From PALSA-610 sp038239145 (GTDB taxonomy: Bacteria > Actinomycetota > Acidimicrobiia > IMCC26256 > PALSA-610): DNA of 64,000 nucleotides. Shown here piece by piece: positions 17,007-26,070 of this stretch; position 1 is the stretch's first letter, and each line of letters begins with the position of its first letter. The notes under the pieces were generated by a model that had not been told where the DNA came from, searched no databases, and saw only the letters and a list, made by a program, of their open reading frames with translations. The translations under genes were made by a program, and so were the position numbers. The stretch is from the NCBI GenBank assembly GCA_038239145.1, contig JBBSFB010000001.1:62001-126000 (forward strand), in the 5' to 3' direction.

Positions 17007-17780
17007 ATGCCACAACCCTCGTCAACTGCGGACGGAACGACGTACGTCTTCGTCCACGGTGGTGGGTCCACGGGCCGCTTCTGGGACCGTCTACTGCCCC
17101 ACCTCGATGCACCCGTGCTCGCGGTCGACCTTCCCGGGCGGAACGGGAAGCCCGCCGACTTCGCGACCTTGACCGTCGACGAGGAAGCGGCCTCGGTCGT
17201 CGCCGACGTGACCGCACACGCGGCGACCGAAGCGGTCGTCCTCGTGGCCCATTCGTCGGGAGGCCTCGTCGTTCCCGCGGTCGTGGCCGGGCTCGGAGGG
17301 CGCGTCTCCCGAGTGGTGTTGAGCGCCGCGCTGGTCCCCGATGAAGGCGGTCTCGGCGTCGACTGTATGAAGCCGCGACACCGCGAGGGACTCGTGGCAT
17401 CGATGGAGCAATCGCGTCGGGACGGCACCATCATCACGTTGCCCGGTGCGCCGGCCGATCCCGAACCGTTCCGCCGCAGCTACGGCGGTGATCCGCTCGA
17501 CGACGACACGCTCGCGTACATCGTCGACCCGGTGCGGTGCGTGCCGGACACGGTGAATCACTACTTCCAACCCGTGCATTGGTCTCGTGCGGCCGGCGTG
17601 CCGGTCGCCTACCTGCTCAACACGCGCGATCGTCCGATCCCGTCGGAGACGCAGGAGGAGATGGTCACGCGTATCCCGAACCTGGTGCGTCTGGTGCGCA
17701 TCGATTCCGGCCACGTACCCGCGGTAACCGATCCCGAGGCATTCGCCGAACTCCTGTGCGGGGCTCAGGGGAACGACTGA
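17007..17780 (+). CDS. Alpha/beta-hydrolase
   Basis: A 257-residue alpha/beta-hydrolase. The oxyanion-hole strand VFVHGGGSTGRFWDRL (about residues 14-29), the nucleophile elbow AHSSGG (Ser near residue 85), the late Asp in LLNTRDRPI and the catalytic His in IDSGHVPAVTDPEAFAELL form the complete triad in order. Such short proteins without a signal peptide are usually esterases or C-C hydrolases of small molecules; the substrate is unknown. ATG 17007 is preferred over upstream codons because of the -10 box. It converges on sdhB with a 16-bp overlap. Confidence 0.8.
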   Translation: MPQPSSTADGTTYVFVHGGGSTGRFWDRLLPHLDAPVLAVDLPGRNGKPADFATLTVDEEAASVVADVTAHAATEAVVLVAHSSGGLVVPAVVAGLGGRVSRVVLSAALVPDEGGLGVDCMKPRHREGLVASMEQSRRDGTIITLPGAPADPEPFRRSYGGDPLDDDTLAYIVDPVRCVPDTVNHYFQPVHWSRAAGVPVAYLLNTRDRPIPSETQEEMVTRIPNLVRLVRIDSGHVPAVTDPEAFAELLCGAQGND

Positions 17781-18547
17781 CCAACGAGGCGCCGCTGCTT
17801 CAGCTGCGCCTTCATGTAGTCCTTGTTCATGAGCGCGATGAAGTCGATCGAGATCGACTTCGGGCACGCCGCCTCGCACTCGCGGTGGTTGGTGCAAGAA
17901 CCGAAGTACGTCTCCATGGAGTCGACCATGTTGATCGTGCGGTCCCAGCGCTCGGCCTGGCCCTGCGGTAGCAAATTGAGGTGCTGCATCTTCGCCGACG
18001 TGAACAGTTGGGCCGCGCCGTTCGGGCACGCGGCGACACACGCGCCGCACCCGATGCACGCGGCGGCGTCCATCGCCGCGTCGGCGACCGGCTTGGGAAT
18101 CGGGATGAGGTTGCCGTCGGGCGCGCCGCCCGTACCAACCCCGACGTAACCGCCCGATTCGATGATGCGATCGAAGGCGCTGCGGTCGACGATGAGATCC
18201 TTCACCAACGGGAAGCCTGCGGCCCGCCACGGCTCGATGGTGAGATGGTCGCCGTCGGCGAACTTGCGCATGTGCAACTGGCAGGTTGCCGTGGCGCGTT
18301 CCGGCCCGTGCGCCTGACCGTTGATCATGAAACCACACGAACCACAGATGCCCTCGCGGCAGTCGTGATCGAACGCGATCGGCTCCTTGCCGTCGTGCAT
18401 CAGTCGTTCGTTCACGACGTCGAGCATCTCGAGGAACGACATGTCGGGGCTCACGCCGGGGACGTCGTAGGTTTCGAACTTGCCGGCGACATCGGGCGAC
18501 GGCTGGCGCCACACGGTCAGCTTGATGCGCATCGCGCTTGTGCTCAT
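17765..18547 (-). CDS. sdhB: Succinate dehydrogenase iron-sulfur subunit
   Basis: A 260-residue protein passing electrons from the flavoprotein to quinone. The N-terminal plant-ferredoxin domain carries CREGICGSCG and a later TCQLHM for the [2Fe-2S] centre; the C-terminal domain has CIGCGACVAACPNG for [4Fe-4S] and CTNHRECEAACPKSI for [3Fe-4S]. ATG 18547 is chosen since the conserved region starts right after it and the sdhA stop is 8 bp upstream. The sequence is of the type accompanying a single b558-like anchor (non-classical Complex II or fumarate reductase). Third gene of sdhCAB. Confidence 0.92.
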   Translation of the reverse strand: MSTSAMRIKLTVWRQPSPDVAGKFETYDVPGVSPDMSFLEMLDVVNERLMHDGKEPIAFDHDCREGICGSCGFMINGQAHGPERATATCQLHMRKFADGDHLTIEPWRAAGFPLVKDLIVDRSAFDRIIESGGYVGVGTGGAPDGNLIPIPKPVADAAMDAAACIGCGACVAACPNGAAQLFTSAKMQHLNLLPQGQAERWDRTINMVDSMETYFGSCTNHRECEAACPKSISIDFIALMNKDYMKAQLKQRRLVGQSFP

Positions 18548-18555
18548 CTGATCCT

Positions 18556-20472
18556 CTACTTGTACGAACGGGTCGACGGGTGCACGAACTCGAAGTTCAG
18601 GTCTTCCTTGTGCAACTCGGGCTCGGTGTCGACGCCCTTGAACTCCCACGCGGCGACGTACGCGAAGTTCTCGTCGTCGCGCCGCGCCTCGCCGTCTTCG
18701 GTCTGGTACTCCTCGCGGAAGTGCCCGCCGCAGCTCTCGTTGCGCTTCAGCGCGTCGAGCACCATCAGCTCACCGAACTCCAGGAAGTCGGCGACGCGCC
18801 CGGCCTTCTCGAGGGCCTGGTTTCGGCTCTCGTTCTCGCCGAGCACGCACACGTTCTTCCAGAACTCGTCCCGGATCGCCGGGATTTCGGCCAGCGCCTT
18901 CGACAGGCTCTGCTCGCTGCGGGCCATGCCGCAGTTGTCCCAGAGCACGTGGCCCAGCTCGCGGTGAATCTCGTCGACGGTCTTGTTGCCCTTGATCGAC
19001 AACAGCCGACGCGTCTGCTCCTCGACGGAATGCTCCGACTCCGTGAACGCGGGATCTTCGAGCGGCAGCGGCTTGGTGCCGAGCAATGGTGCGAGGTAGT
19101 CGCCGATCGTGTACGGCAACACGAAGTAGCCGTCGGCGAGACCCTGCATGAGCGCCGAGGCGCCGAGCCGGTTCGCGCCGTGGTCCGAGAAGTTGGCCTC
19201 GCCCAAAACGAACAGGCCGGGCAGGTTGCTCATGAGGTTGTAATCGACCCAGAGCCCGCCCATCGTGTAGTGCACCGCGGGGTAGATGCGCATCGGCAGC
19301 TTGTACGGATCTTCGCCGGTGATGCGGTCGTACATCTCGAAGAGGTTGCCGTAGCGCTCTTCGATCACTGCGTGGCCGAGGCGATCGGTCGACTCGCCGA
19401 AGTCGAGGTAGGCACCGTTCTTCAACGGACCCACACCGCGACCGGCGTCGACCTCGTGCTTGATCGCGCGCGACGCGACGTCGCGGGGAACGAGGTTGCC
19501 GAACGCGGGATATCGGCGTTCGAGGAAGTAGTCGCGATCGGATTCGGGGATCTGGTCGGCCGACCGGTTGTCGTCCATCTTCTTCGGGACCCAGACCCGG
19601 CCGTCGTTGCGCAACGACTCCGACATCAACGTGAGCTTGCTCTGGAACTCGTCGCTCGCAGGGATGCAGGTCGGGTGGATCTGTGTGTAACAGGGGTTTG
19701 CGAAGTACGCACCCTTCTTGGCCGCGCGCCACGCCGCGGTGACGTTGGAGTTCTTGGCGTTCGTCGACAGGTAGAAGGCGTTGCCGTAGCCGCCCGTCGC
19801 GAGCACGACCGCGTGCCCGGCCATCGAGAACACCTCGCCGGTGTTCAGGTCGCGGCACACGATACCGGCGGTCTTACCGTCCTTGACGACCACGTCGAGC
19901 ATCTCGGTGCGTGGAAACAGCTGCACGCCGTAGGAGTGCACCGCGCGCATGAGTGCCTGGTACGCACCGAGCAGGAGCTGCTGACCGGTCTGGCCCCGCG
20001 CGTAGAACGTTCGCGATACCTGCGCACCACCGAACGAACGGTTGTCGAGCAGCCCTCCGTACTCGCGGGCGAAGGGAACGCCCTGGGCGACGCACTGGTC
20101 GATGATGTCGACCGACACCTGCGCGAGCCGGTACACGTTGGCTTCACGAGCGCGGTAGTCGCCCCCCTTGATCGTGTCGTAGAACAGCCGGTAGACGCTG
20201 TCGCCGTCGTTCTTGTAGTTCTTGGCCGCGTTGATCCCGCCCTGGGCGGCGATGGAGTGCGCGCGGCGGGGTGAGTCGTGGAACGTCACGACCTTCACGT
20301 TGTAACCCAGCTCGGCGAGGCTCGCAGCCGCGCTCGCGCCGGCGAGACCGCTGCCCACGACGATGATGTCGAAGCGCCGCTTGTTCGCCGGGTTCACGAG
20401 CTTGACGTCGAACTTGTGGTTGTCCCACTTCTCTTCGAGCGGGCCGGCGGGAACCCTGGAGTCGAGGGTCAT
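18556..20472 (-). CDS. sdhA: Succinate dehydrogenase / fumarate reductase flavoprotein subunit
   Basis: A 638-residue flavoprotein catalysing succinate oxidation to fumarate. It has the FAD Rossmann motif VVGSGLAGASAAASLAELG (about residues 36-54), the covalent-FAD block RAHSIAAQGGINAA with the His, the substrate-binding HPTC region, and the RYPAFGNLVPRDVASRAI catalytic Arg block (about residue 320). The C-terminal portion with CGGHFREEYQTEDGEARRDD is typical. The longer run of the same frame upstream lies inside sdhC and is not coding. ATG 20472 is 2 bp after the sdhC stop. Confidence 0.94.
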   Translation of the reverse strand: MTLDSRVPAGPLEEKWDNHKFDVKLVNPANKRRFDIIVVGSGLAGASAAASLAELGYNVKVVTFHDSPRRAHSIAAQGGINAAKNYKNDGDSVYRLFYDTIKGGDYRAREANVYRLAQVSVDIIDQCVAQGVPFAREYGGLLDNRSFGGAQVSRTFYARGQTGQQLLLGAYQALMRAVHSYGVQLFPRTEMLDVVVKDGKTAGIVCRDLNTGEVFSMAGHAVVLATGGYGNAFYLSTNAKNSNVTAAWRAAKKGAYFANPCYTQIHPTCIPASDEFQSKLTLMSESLRNDGRVWVPKKMDDNRSADQIPESDRDYFLERRYPAFGNLVPRDVASRAIKHEVDAGRGVGPLKNGAYLDFGESTDRLGHAVIEERYGNLFEMYDRITGEDPYKLPMRIYPAVHYTMGGLWVDYNLMSNLPGLFVLGEANFSDHGANRLGASALMQGLADGYFVLPYTIGDYLAPLLGTKPLPLEDPAFTESEHSVEEQTRRLLSIKGNKTVDEIHRELGHVLWDNCGMARSEQSLSKALAEIPAIRDEFWKNVCVLGENESRNQALEKAGRVADFLEFGELMVLDALKRNESCGGHFREEYQTEDGEARRDDENFAYVAAWEFKGVDTEPELHKEDLNFEFVHPSTRSYK

Positions 20473-20474
20473 GG

Positions 20475-21290
20475 TCAGGCCGCCTTGCACGGCGCGGTCG
20501 TGGGTTCGGTGCGCGGGCACTTCAGTTTCATGACGTGCGCCTGCACCAGGATCGGGAAGCTGAGGTTGCCGATCAGCACGAGCCCCGCGAACCCGGTTGC
20601 GAACGAGCGCCGCATCTTGTTGATGCGCGGGTTGTTCACGCCCATGCTCTGGAACATCGACCAGGCGCCGTGGTACAGGTGGAACGCCAGCGCGATGTTG
20701 GCAATGGTGTAGACCGCAGCGACCGCCGGCCGCTGCAGGCTGTACACGAGATTGTTGTACGGATCTCCGCGCACGAACTGCGCGTTGGCGTTGCCCCACG
20801 TGAGATCCATTAGGTGGAAGATCAGGTAGAGCAGCACGATGATGCCGGTCCAGCGCATCGTGCGCGACGCGAAGTCGGCAGCCACGTAGTCGCGCTTCGA
20901 CTGGTATCCCTGGGGGCGCGCCTTCTTGTTGATGACGGTGAGGGTGTACGCCGAGTGCAGGTGGAGGACGAACGCCAAGAACAGCACCGTCCGGATCGTC
21001 CACAAGAGGAACGTGCGCGGCAGCAGGTGGCCGGGCATGTCGCGCAAGGCCTCGCCGTAGAGGTTGATCTCCTCCTTGGACAGATAGAACTTCAGGTTGC
21101 CCAGGAGGTGGGTGACGATGAAGCCCATGAGGATGACGCCGGTGACGGCCATCACCCACTTCTTGCCGACCGCGCTCCGGTAGAACCGCAGTATCGGGGG
21201 ACCGTTCGGCAGGAGCTTGCGAATCGGCCGGGCCGCTCCGACCGGCGGCGTCTTGGCCGGTTTGGTGGGCGGGGTTGCAGTGGTCGCCAT
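20475..21290 (-). CDS. sdhC: Succinate dehydrogenase cytochrome b558 subunit
   Basis: A 271-residue membrane anchor with five transmembrane helices and several helix-borne His residues (THLLGNL, LHLHSAYTL, FHLMDLTWG, FHLYHGAWS) that fit ligation of two haems in the b558 type of Complex II. The motif order and the lack of a separate sdhD match the B-type enzymes of Bacillus, Wolinella and many actinobacteria. The N-terminal 25 residues are Pro/Thr/Lys-rich. ATG 21290 follows GTGGAG by 4 bases and is chosen over the in-frame ATG at 21299. First gene of sdhCAB. Confidence 0.9.
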   Translation of the reverse strand: MATTATPPTKPAKTPPVGAARPIRKLLPNGPPILRFYRSAVGKKWVMAVTGVILMGFIVTHLLGNLKFYLSKEEINLYGEALRDMPGHLLPRTFLLWTIRTVLFLAFVLHLHSAYTLTVINKKARPQGYQSKRDYVAADFASRTMRWTGIIVLLYLIFHLMDLTWGNANAQFVRGDPYNNLVYSLQRPAVAAVYTIANIALAFHLYHGAWSMFQSMGVNNPRINKMRRSFATGFAGLVLIGNLSFPILVQAHVMKLKCPRTEPTTAPCKAA

Positions 21291-21323
21291 TGTCTCCACT
21301 CGGACTCGTGAGCTTGTGATCGG

Positions 21324-21329
21324 ACTCTA
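21324..21329 (-). promoter_or_regulatory. -10 element for sdhCAB
   Basis: TAGAGT on the minus strand, about 33 bases before the sdhC start, leaving a short leader with a GGAG ribosome-binding site. No convincing -35 was found. Confidence 0.35.
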
Positions 21330-21397
21330 CGCTGCGGCCGGGAAACGGCGACGAATCGTGCGGAGATTCACATGCGGCGGGTGGGACGGGCGAAGCC

Positions 21398-23542
21398 TTA
21401 TCCGACCGCGGGCCTCTGACGAACGCGCCCGGCTTCGAGGATCACGAGCGGGTACCGGTTGGTGATCCGGCCGACGTCGGGGTGAGTGAGGACGATGTGG
21501 ACGTCGACCGCGTCGTCGAGGTCGGCGGACCCGATGAACACGACTGCGTCGGCTCCGATGTCGCCGCTCCACCGCCGGATCCGACCGTCGACGGAAATCT
21601 CCACCGAAGCACCGGCCATCTCGGCGCGAGTGTCGTTCACGACGTGCACGTTTCCGGTCCGGGGGTCGACCATGGCGAGCACGGGCCGGCACGCGTCGCG
21701 CACCGCCGTGTACGCGCGCTTGGGGACGCGGTCGTGGTCGAGGAGACCGAACCCGATTGCCGGGGCGGGATCGGCGAGACAGAACACCGCGAAGCCGCCG
21801 CACGGCGCTCCCTTGCACCGGCGCAGATCCTCGATCTGCAACTGGAGGAGCGCCCCCTGGTACACCTGCGTCGCGTCGCTCCACTCCTCGAACGACTTCG
21901 CGTCGGCGGCGGGAACGTGGGTGTCGAAGGCTCCCCGTTCCATGCCGTGGTGCTCGGCGAGTGCGTCCCAGTCGAGCGCGGGCCAACGTTCGGGGTGGAG
22001 CCACTCGGACGACGTCGGTACCGACTGCGCGCCGAACGCCGACACGAAGCGGCCGAGGCGGGGAACGGCGCGGATGGTAGGACCCACACCGGCCATGTGG
22101 CCGTGGCGCCACCCGAACCACAGATGGGAGTCGTCGCCGGCGCCGGAGCTGCGAATGACGGGCCGGGTGCCGTCGAACCGGCTGATCGCCCGGGCCGTCG
22201 ATCGGTCGAGTACTTCCTTGCCCCACGTCGGCGCGGCGGCGTTCGCGATCGCGTGCGCGACCGTGTCGTCGCCGAGTGGCGCATCGTGCGCGCACCACAT
22301 CACGATCGAGGGGTGGGCGCCGAGCAGCTCGACCATTGCCCGCGCCTGTCGCGCGGCTTGACGGCGAACGCCGCGCGCGTAGCCACCCTCCATCGGGAGG
22401 TCCTGCCAGAGGAGGAGCCCGGCTTCGTCGGCCGCGTCGTAGAAGGCCGGCGGCGCGATGTGGGTGTGCACGCGGAGGAGGTCGAGGTTCGCATCGAGGG
22501 CTCGCGCCACGTCGGCGCGCACCAGCTCGGCATCGGCATCGCCCAACAACGCGCGGGCCGGCGCGTAGCTCGCGCCCTTGAGGAACATCCGCTCACCATT
22601 GACGACGAAGTCGGATCCGTGCCGGCGGATGTCGCGGAATGCCACCGGCTGCGTGAACCCGTCGCTCTCGACGCCGTCGACATCCACGGAGAAATCGACG
22701 CTGCACAGCGTCTGCGGGCCGAGTGCGCGCGGCCACCAGCGCGGCGGGTCGTCGACAGTGAGCATCCACGCGAGCTCGTTCGTTCCCGCCGCGAGCGTCA
22801 CGGTTCGCCACGCGTCGAGGAGCACGACGTGGGACGGTCCGCGTACTACCGCGTGCATGTCTGCCCGGCGGAGCTCGGTCGACGCGTCGAGCGTCACGTT
22901 GCACGCGATCCGACCGCGTTCGACCGACCCGTCGACGCACAGCACCCGTGCCCGGTCGATGCGCACCGGGCCCGAAGTCGCGAGTTGCACCGGTCGCCAG
23001 ATGCCGCCGGGATTGAGCGAGCGATCGAACACCGGCGACTGCCAGTATCCGCCCGTGATCGTTCGCTTGGCCGTGCGATCACGTTGCGGCGGCGAGCCGA
23101 CCTCGATGGCAAGTACGTGATCGGCGCGGGTGAGCATCTGCTCGGTCACCTCGAACGAGTGGCGCGCGAAGTACCCCTCGGTCGCGCCGAGATACCCGCC
23201 GTCGAGCCATACGTCGCCGAAGTAGAAGATGCCGTCGAGCTCGAGGAACGACCGGCGCCCGTCGCCGTGTCCGGATCGGGCGGATCCGCCGTCGGAATCG
23301 GCGCGATCCGCGTCGCTCTCCTCCCACACTGACCGGGTGAACGTGCGCCGATACAGCAGCGGTCCACCGGTGTCGGCGAAGGCCGGTTCCGAGCGCCAGT
23401 GGTGCGGAACGACGACGTCGTGCCAGGACCCGTCGTCGCAGTCGGTCTCGGCGAACGTCTTCGCCAGATCAGGCTCCGAGACGTGCGCGCGCCACGCTCC
23501 CGACAGGTTGACTCGTTGGCCTGTGCGCGACTGACGGCTCAC
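21398..23542 (-). CDS. GH2-fold protein lacking both catalytic glutamates (predicted pseudo-glycosidase)
   Basis: A 714-residue protein with the GH2 order: sugar-binding jelly roll (with FYFGDVWLDGGYLGATEGYF), an immunoglobulin-like middle domain, and a TIM barrel starting FVVNGERMFLKGASYAPAR. The barrel keeps LDLLRVHTHIAPPAFYDAADEAGLLLWQD in pieces and AHPSIVMWC. The usual acid/base motif (HNEP or GNNE) reads AHDAP, and the usual nucleophile motif (SEFG) reads SAFGAQS, so both Glu positions are Ala. There is no signal peptide. It may bind sugars rather than cleave them. GTG start 23542 is divergent, 24 bp from the AAA+ gene, and has TACGCT 8 bases before. Confidence 0.8.
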   Translation of the reverse strand: MSRQSRTGQRVNLSGAWRAHVSEPDLAKTFAETDCDDGSWHDVVVPHHWRSEPAFADTGGPLLYRRTFTRSVWEESDADRADSDGGSARSGHGDGRRSFLELDGIFYFGDVWLDGGYLGATEGYFARHSFEVTEQMLTRADHVLAIEVGSPPQRDRTAKRTITGGYWQSPVFDRSLNPGGIWRPVQLATSGPVRIDRARVLCVDGSVERGRIACNVTLDASTELRRADMHAVVRGPSHVVLLDAWRTVTLAAGTNELAWMLTVDDPPRWWPRALGPQTLCSVDFSVDVDGVESDGFTQPVAFRDIRRHGSDFVVNGERMFLKGASYAPARALLGDADAELVRADVARALDANLDLLRVHTHIAPPAFYDAADEAGLLLWQDLPMEGGYARGVRRQAARQARAMVELLGAHPSIVMWCAHDAPLGDDTVAHAIANAAAPTWGKEVLDRSTARAISRFDGTRPVIRSSGAGDDSHLWFGWRHGHMAGVGPTIRAVPRLGRFVSAFGAQSVPTSSEWLHPERWPALDWDALAEHHGMERGAFDTHVPAADAKSFEEWSDATQVYQGALLQLQIEDLRRCKGAPCGGFAVFCLADPAPAIGFGLLDHDRVPKRAYTAVRDACRPVLAMVDPRTGNVHVVNDTRAEMAGASVEISVDGRIRRWSGDIGADAVVFIGSADLDDAVDVHIVLTHPDVGRITNRYPLVILEAGRVRQRPAVG

Positions 23543-23550
23543 CGGGCCTC

Positions 23551-23560
23551 AGCGTATGCT
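23551..23560. promoter_or_regulatory. Overlapping divergent -10 elements (GH2-like / AAA+ genes)
   Basis: The 10-mer AGCGTATGCT contains TATGCT on the plus strand (23555-23560, 6 bases before the ATG at 23567) and TACGCT on the minus strand (23556-23551, 8 bases before the GTG at 23542). The two boxes overlap by two base pairs, so the two leaderless promoters cannot be open together. Confidence 0.55.
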
Positions 23561-23566
23561 CGCCTC

Positions 23567-24967
23567 ATGAGCCGTCCCGCAACCCTCGGAGACCTGCGCG
23601 CCAGTGGTTGGGAGTCGCGTCCCGTCAAGGAAGAGTTGCGCGCCAACGCGATTCGGGCCCTCGCCGAACACCGCCCCCTCGTCGAAGGTGTCGTCGGCTA
23701 CGAGGACACAGTCCTGCCCCAACTCGCGAACGCGGTGCTCGCCGGTCACGACATGATCTTCCTCGGCGAGCGTGGTCAGGCCAAGACGCGCATGATCCGC
23801 GAGCTCGTCAATCTTCTCGACGAGTGGATGCCGATCGTTGGCGGCAGCGAGATCAACGACGATCCGTACGCGCCCGCGTCGAGTCATGCGAAGCACCTCA
23901 TCGCCGAGCGCGGCGACGAGACGCCGATCGAGTGGGTGCACCGCGACCGTCGCTACGGCGAGAAGCTCGCAACTCCCGACACGTCGATTGCCGACCTCAT
24001 CGGTGAGGTCGACCCGATCAAGGTCGCAGAAGGCCGTTACCTCTCCGACGAACTCACGATCCACTACGGGCTCGTTCCGCGCACGAATCGCGGGATCTTC
24101 GCGATCAACGAGATCCCCGACCTCGCCGAGCGGATCCAGGTCGGTCTGCTGAACGTGCTCGAAGAGCGCGACGTGCAGATTCGCGGCTACAAGATCCGCC
24201 TCCCACTCGACGTGTTGCTCGTCGCGACCGCGAACCCGGAGGACTACACGAACCGCGGCCGCATTATCACGCCGCTTAAAGACCGGTTCGGTTCGCAGAT
24301 CCGGACGCACTACCCGCTCGAGACCGAGCTTGAGATGGCGATCATCGATCAGGAGGCGCGGCCGCTCTCGGGCGCGGGACTCCAGGTCTCGGTGCCCGAC
24401 TTCATGACCGAGATCGTCGCCGAGATCTCCCAGCTCGCGCGGCGCTCGCCCCACGTGAACCAACGCTCGGGCGTTTCGGCCCGGCTCTCGATCTCGAACT
24501 ACGAGACCCTCGTCGCGAACGCGGCCCGGCGCGCGTTGTCGAGCGGCGAACGCGAGGTCGTCCCGCGCGTCTCCGATCTCGCCGCGCTCGCGGCATCGTC
24601 GTCGGGCAAGATCGAGATCGAGACACTCGACGACGGTCGTGAGGGCCAGGTCCTCGACCGGATCATCAAGGCGGCGACGCTCGAGGTGTTCCGGGCGCGC
24701 GTTCGGCCCGAACGACTCGGGCCGATCGTCTCCTCCTTCGAAGACGGCTCCATCGTCGACACCGGCGAAGACGTCCCGGCCACCGACTACCGGGAGCTGT
24801 TGTCGAAGCTCGAAGGTATGCCTTCGGTCCTCTCGGACCTCGGCGTCGGCGAGTCGCCGGCAGGAATCGCGAGCGGTATCGAGTTCGTGCTCGAAGGACT
24901 GCATCTCACCAAGCGCCTGAACAAGGACGCTGTGGGTACCCGCGCGTCCTACCGGGCCCGAGGCTGA
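23567..24967 (+). CDS. MoxR/Mg-chelatase-like AAA+ ATPase
   Basis: A 466-residue AAA+ protein of the ChlI/MoxR type. The Walker A loop is FLGERGQAKTRM (about residues 66-77, GxxGxxKT variant), Walker B is GIFAINEIPDL (Asn-Glu in place of Asp-Glu), followed by LLNVLEERDVQIRG and the sensor-1 strand VATANPEDYTNRGRII. Members remodel partner proteins, classically together with a VWA-domain protein; the likely partner here is the VWA gene at 28627, which lies about 3.7 kb away rather than adjacent. The C-terminal 120 residues are helical with an Asp/Glu-rich part. The start is set by the -10 TATGCT. It follows no operon partner; a 9-bp-stem hairpin lies after it. Confidence 0.85.
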   Translation: MSRPATLGDLRASGWESRPVKEELRANAIRALAEHRPLVEGVVGYEDTVLPQLANAVLAGHDMIFLGERGQAKTRMIRELVNLLDEWMPIVGGSEINDDPYAPASSHAKHLIAERGDETPIEWVHRDRRYGEKLATPDTSIADLIGEVDPIKVAEGRYLSDELTIHYGLVPRTNRGIFAINEIPDLAERIQVGLLNVLEERDVQIRGYKIRLPLDVLLVATANPEDYTNRGRIITPLKDRFGSQIRTHYPLETELEMAIIDQEARPLSGAGLQVSVPDFMTEIVAEISQLARRSPHVNQRSGVSARLSISNYETLVANAARRALSSGEREVVPRVSDLAALAASSSGKIEIETLDDGREGQVLDRIIKAATLEVFRARVRPERLGPIVSSFEDGSIVDTGEDVPATDYRELLSKLEGMPSVLSDLGVGESPAGIASGIEFVLEGLHLTKRLNKDAVGTRASYRARG

Positions 24968-24984
24968 TCTCTATCCCGCTCGTC

Positions 24985-25015
24985 GCCTTTGTCGACCGAC
25001 AGAGTTGACAAAGGC
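24985..25015 (+). terminator. Perfect 9-bp hairpin after the AAA+ gene
   Basis: GCCTTTGTC (24985-24993) and its exact complement GACAAAGGC (25007-25015) enclose a 13-base loop, 18 bp after the AAA+ stop. There is no T-run after it, so it is either a factor-assisted terminator or a regulatory stem before the TauE gene. Confidence 0.45.
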
Positions 25016-25077
25016 AGGGGACGCGGGCTTACTGAGCGATCCACGGGCCGGCCTCCGGTCCCGGCGAGGACCGGCGG

Positions 25078-26070
25078 ATGCACCTCGATCTCTACAAGAC
25101 GCTGGCCGGGCTGATCGTCGGTTTCGTCATCGGGCTGACGGGCATGGGCGGTGGAGCGTTGATGACGCCCATCCTGGTCCTGATGTTCGGGGTCAATCCC
25201 GGAGCCGCGGTCTCGGCCGACGTGGTGACCTCGCTCGTGTTGAAGCCGTTCGGCGGCGGCGTCCACATCCGGCGCGGGACAGTGAACTGGCGCCTGGTGC
25301 GCTGGCTGGCGATCGGCTCGATCCCGTGTGGTTTCCTCGGTGCCTACCTGCTCGACGAGGTCATCGGGACGAACAACCAGGGCCGGATCAAAGAAATCCT
25401 CGGCTGGGTGCTGATCGTCGCCGCGTGCGCGATCCTCGCCAAGCTCGTACTGCAGGCGCGCCGACACGAGGCGCCGGTCACCGAGATGATGGCGCACCGC
25501 CTCGTACGTCCGCTTCCGACGGTGCTCGTCGGTGCGATCGGGGGCCTTGTCGTCGGCATGACGTCGGTCGGTTCGGGCTCCATCATCATCGTGATGTTGA
25601 TGGTGATGTACCCGAAGCTCTCGTCGAAGGAGATGGTCGGGACCGACCTCGTCCAGGCGATCCCGCTTGTCGGTGCCGCCGCGCTCGGCCACCTCCTGTT
25701 CGGAACGCTCGACCGGTCGATCATCGGCAGCGTGCTTCTCGGCGCGATCCCGGCGGTGGTGGTGGGCGCGCACTTCTCCTCGCGCGGTGCTGATCGTTAC
25801 ATCCGGCCCGTGCTCGTCGCAGTCCTGGTGATCTCGGCCCTGGGGCTGCTCGGCGTGAGCAACGGTTGGCTGCTCTCGGCCGCGATCGCCGCGGTCGTCA
25901 TTCTCGCCGCGGTGATCCTGCGGACGCGGCGGAACGTCGCCCGCATCCGGGCGGTGGGTGTCGTCGGCGATGCGCGCGACGCGCTCGTGCGGCGTTCAAG
26001 CGAGGACGTTGTGGCGGATCCGCTCCGGTGCGTCGCGGACACCGATCGCGGCGGCGAGGTCGTCGAATGA
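25078..26070 (+). CDS. TauE/SafE-family (sulfite/organosulfur) permease
   Basis: A 330-residue membrane protein with two repeated halves of the TauE/SafE family: first GLIVGFVIGLTGMGGGALMTPIL (the Gly-rich hairpin, residues 11-33 in parts), and again GLVVGMTSVGSGSIIIVML near residue 160. Eight or so transmembrane helices are visible, the last ending at ILAAVILRTRRN. The family exports or imports sulfite, sulfonates or other small anions; substrate unknown. The final about 40 residues after RTRRN are non-membrane and antisense to a decayed phosphatase gene, so the original C-terminus may have been shorter. ATG 25078 follows GGCGAGGA. Confidence 0.8.
   Translation: MHLDLYKTLAGLIVGFVIGLTGMGGGALMTPILVLMFGVNPGAAVSADVVTSLVLKPFGGGVHIRRGTVNWRLVRWLAIGSIPCGFLGAYLLDEVIGTNNQGRIKEILGWVLIVAACAILAKLVLQARRHEAPVTEMMAHRLVRPLPTVLVGAIGGLVVGMTSVGSGSIIIVMLMVMYPKLSSKEMVGTDLVQAIPLVGAAALGHLLFGTLDRSIIGSVLLGAIPAVVVGAHFSSRGADRYIRPVLVAVLVISALGLLGVSNGWLLSAAIAAVVILAAVILRTRRNVARIRAVGVVGDARDALVRRSSEDVVADPLRCVADTDRGGEVVE

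Noticed and set aside
18538..20274. Plus-strand 578-codon frame opposite sdhA
   Set aside because: Antisense of sdhA, whose FAD and catalytic motifs are clear.
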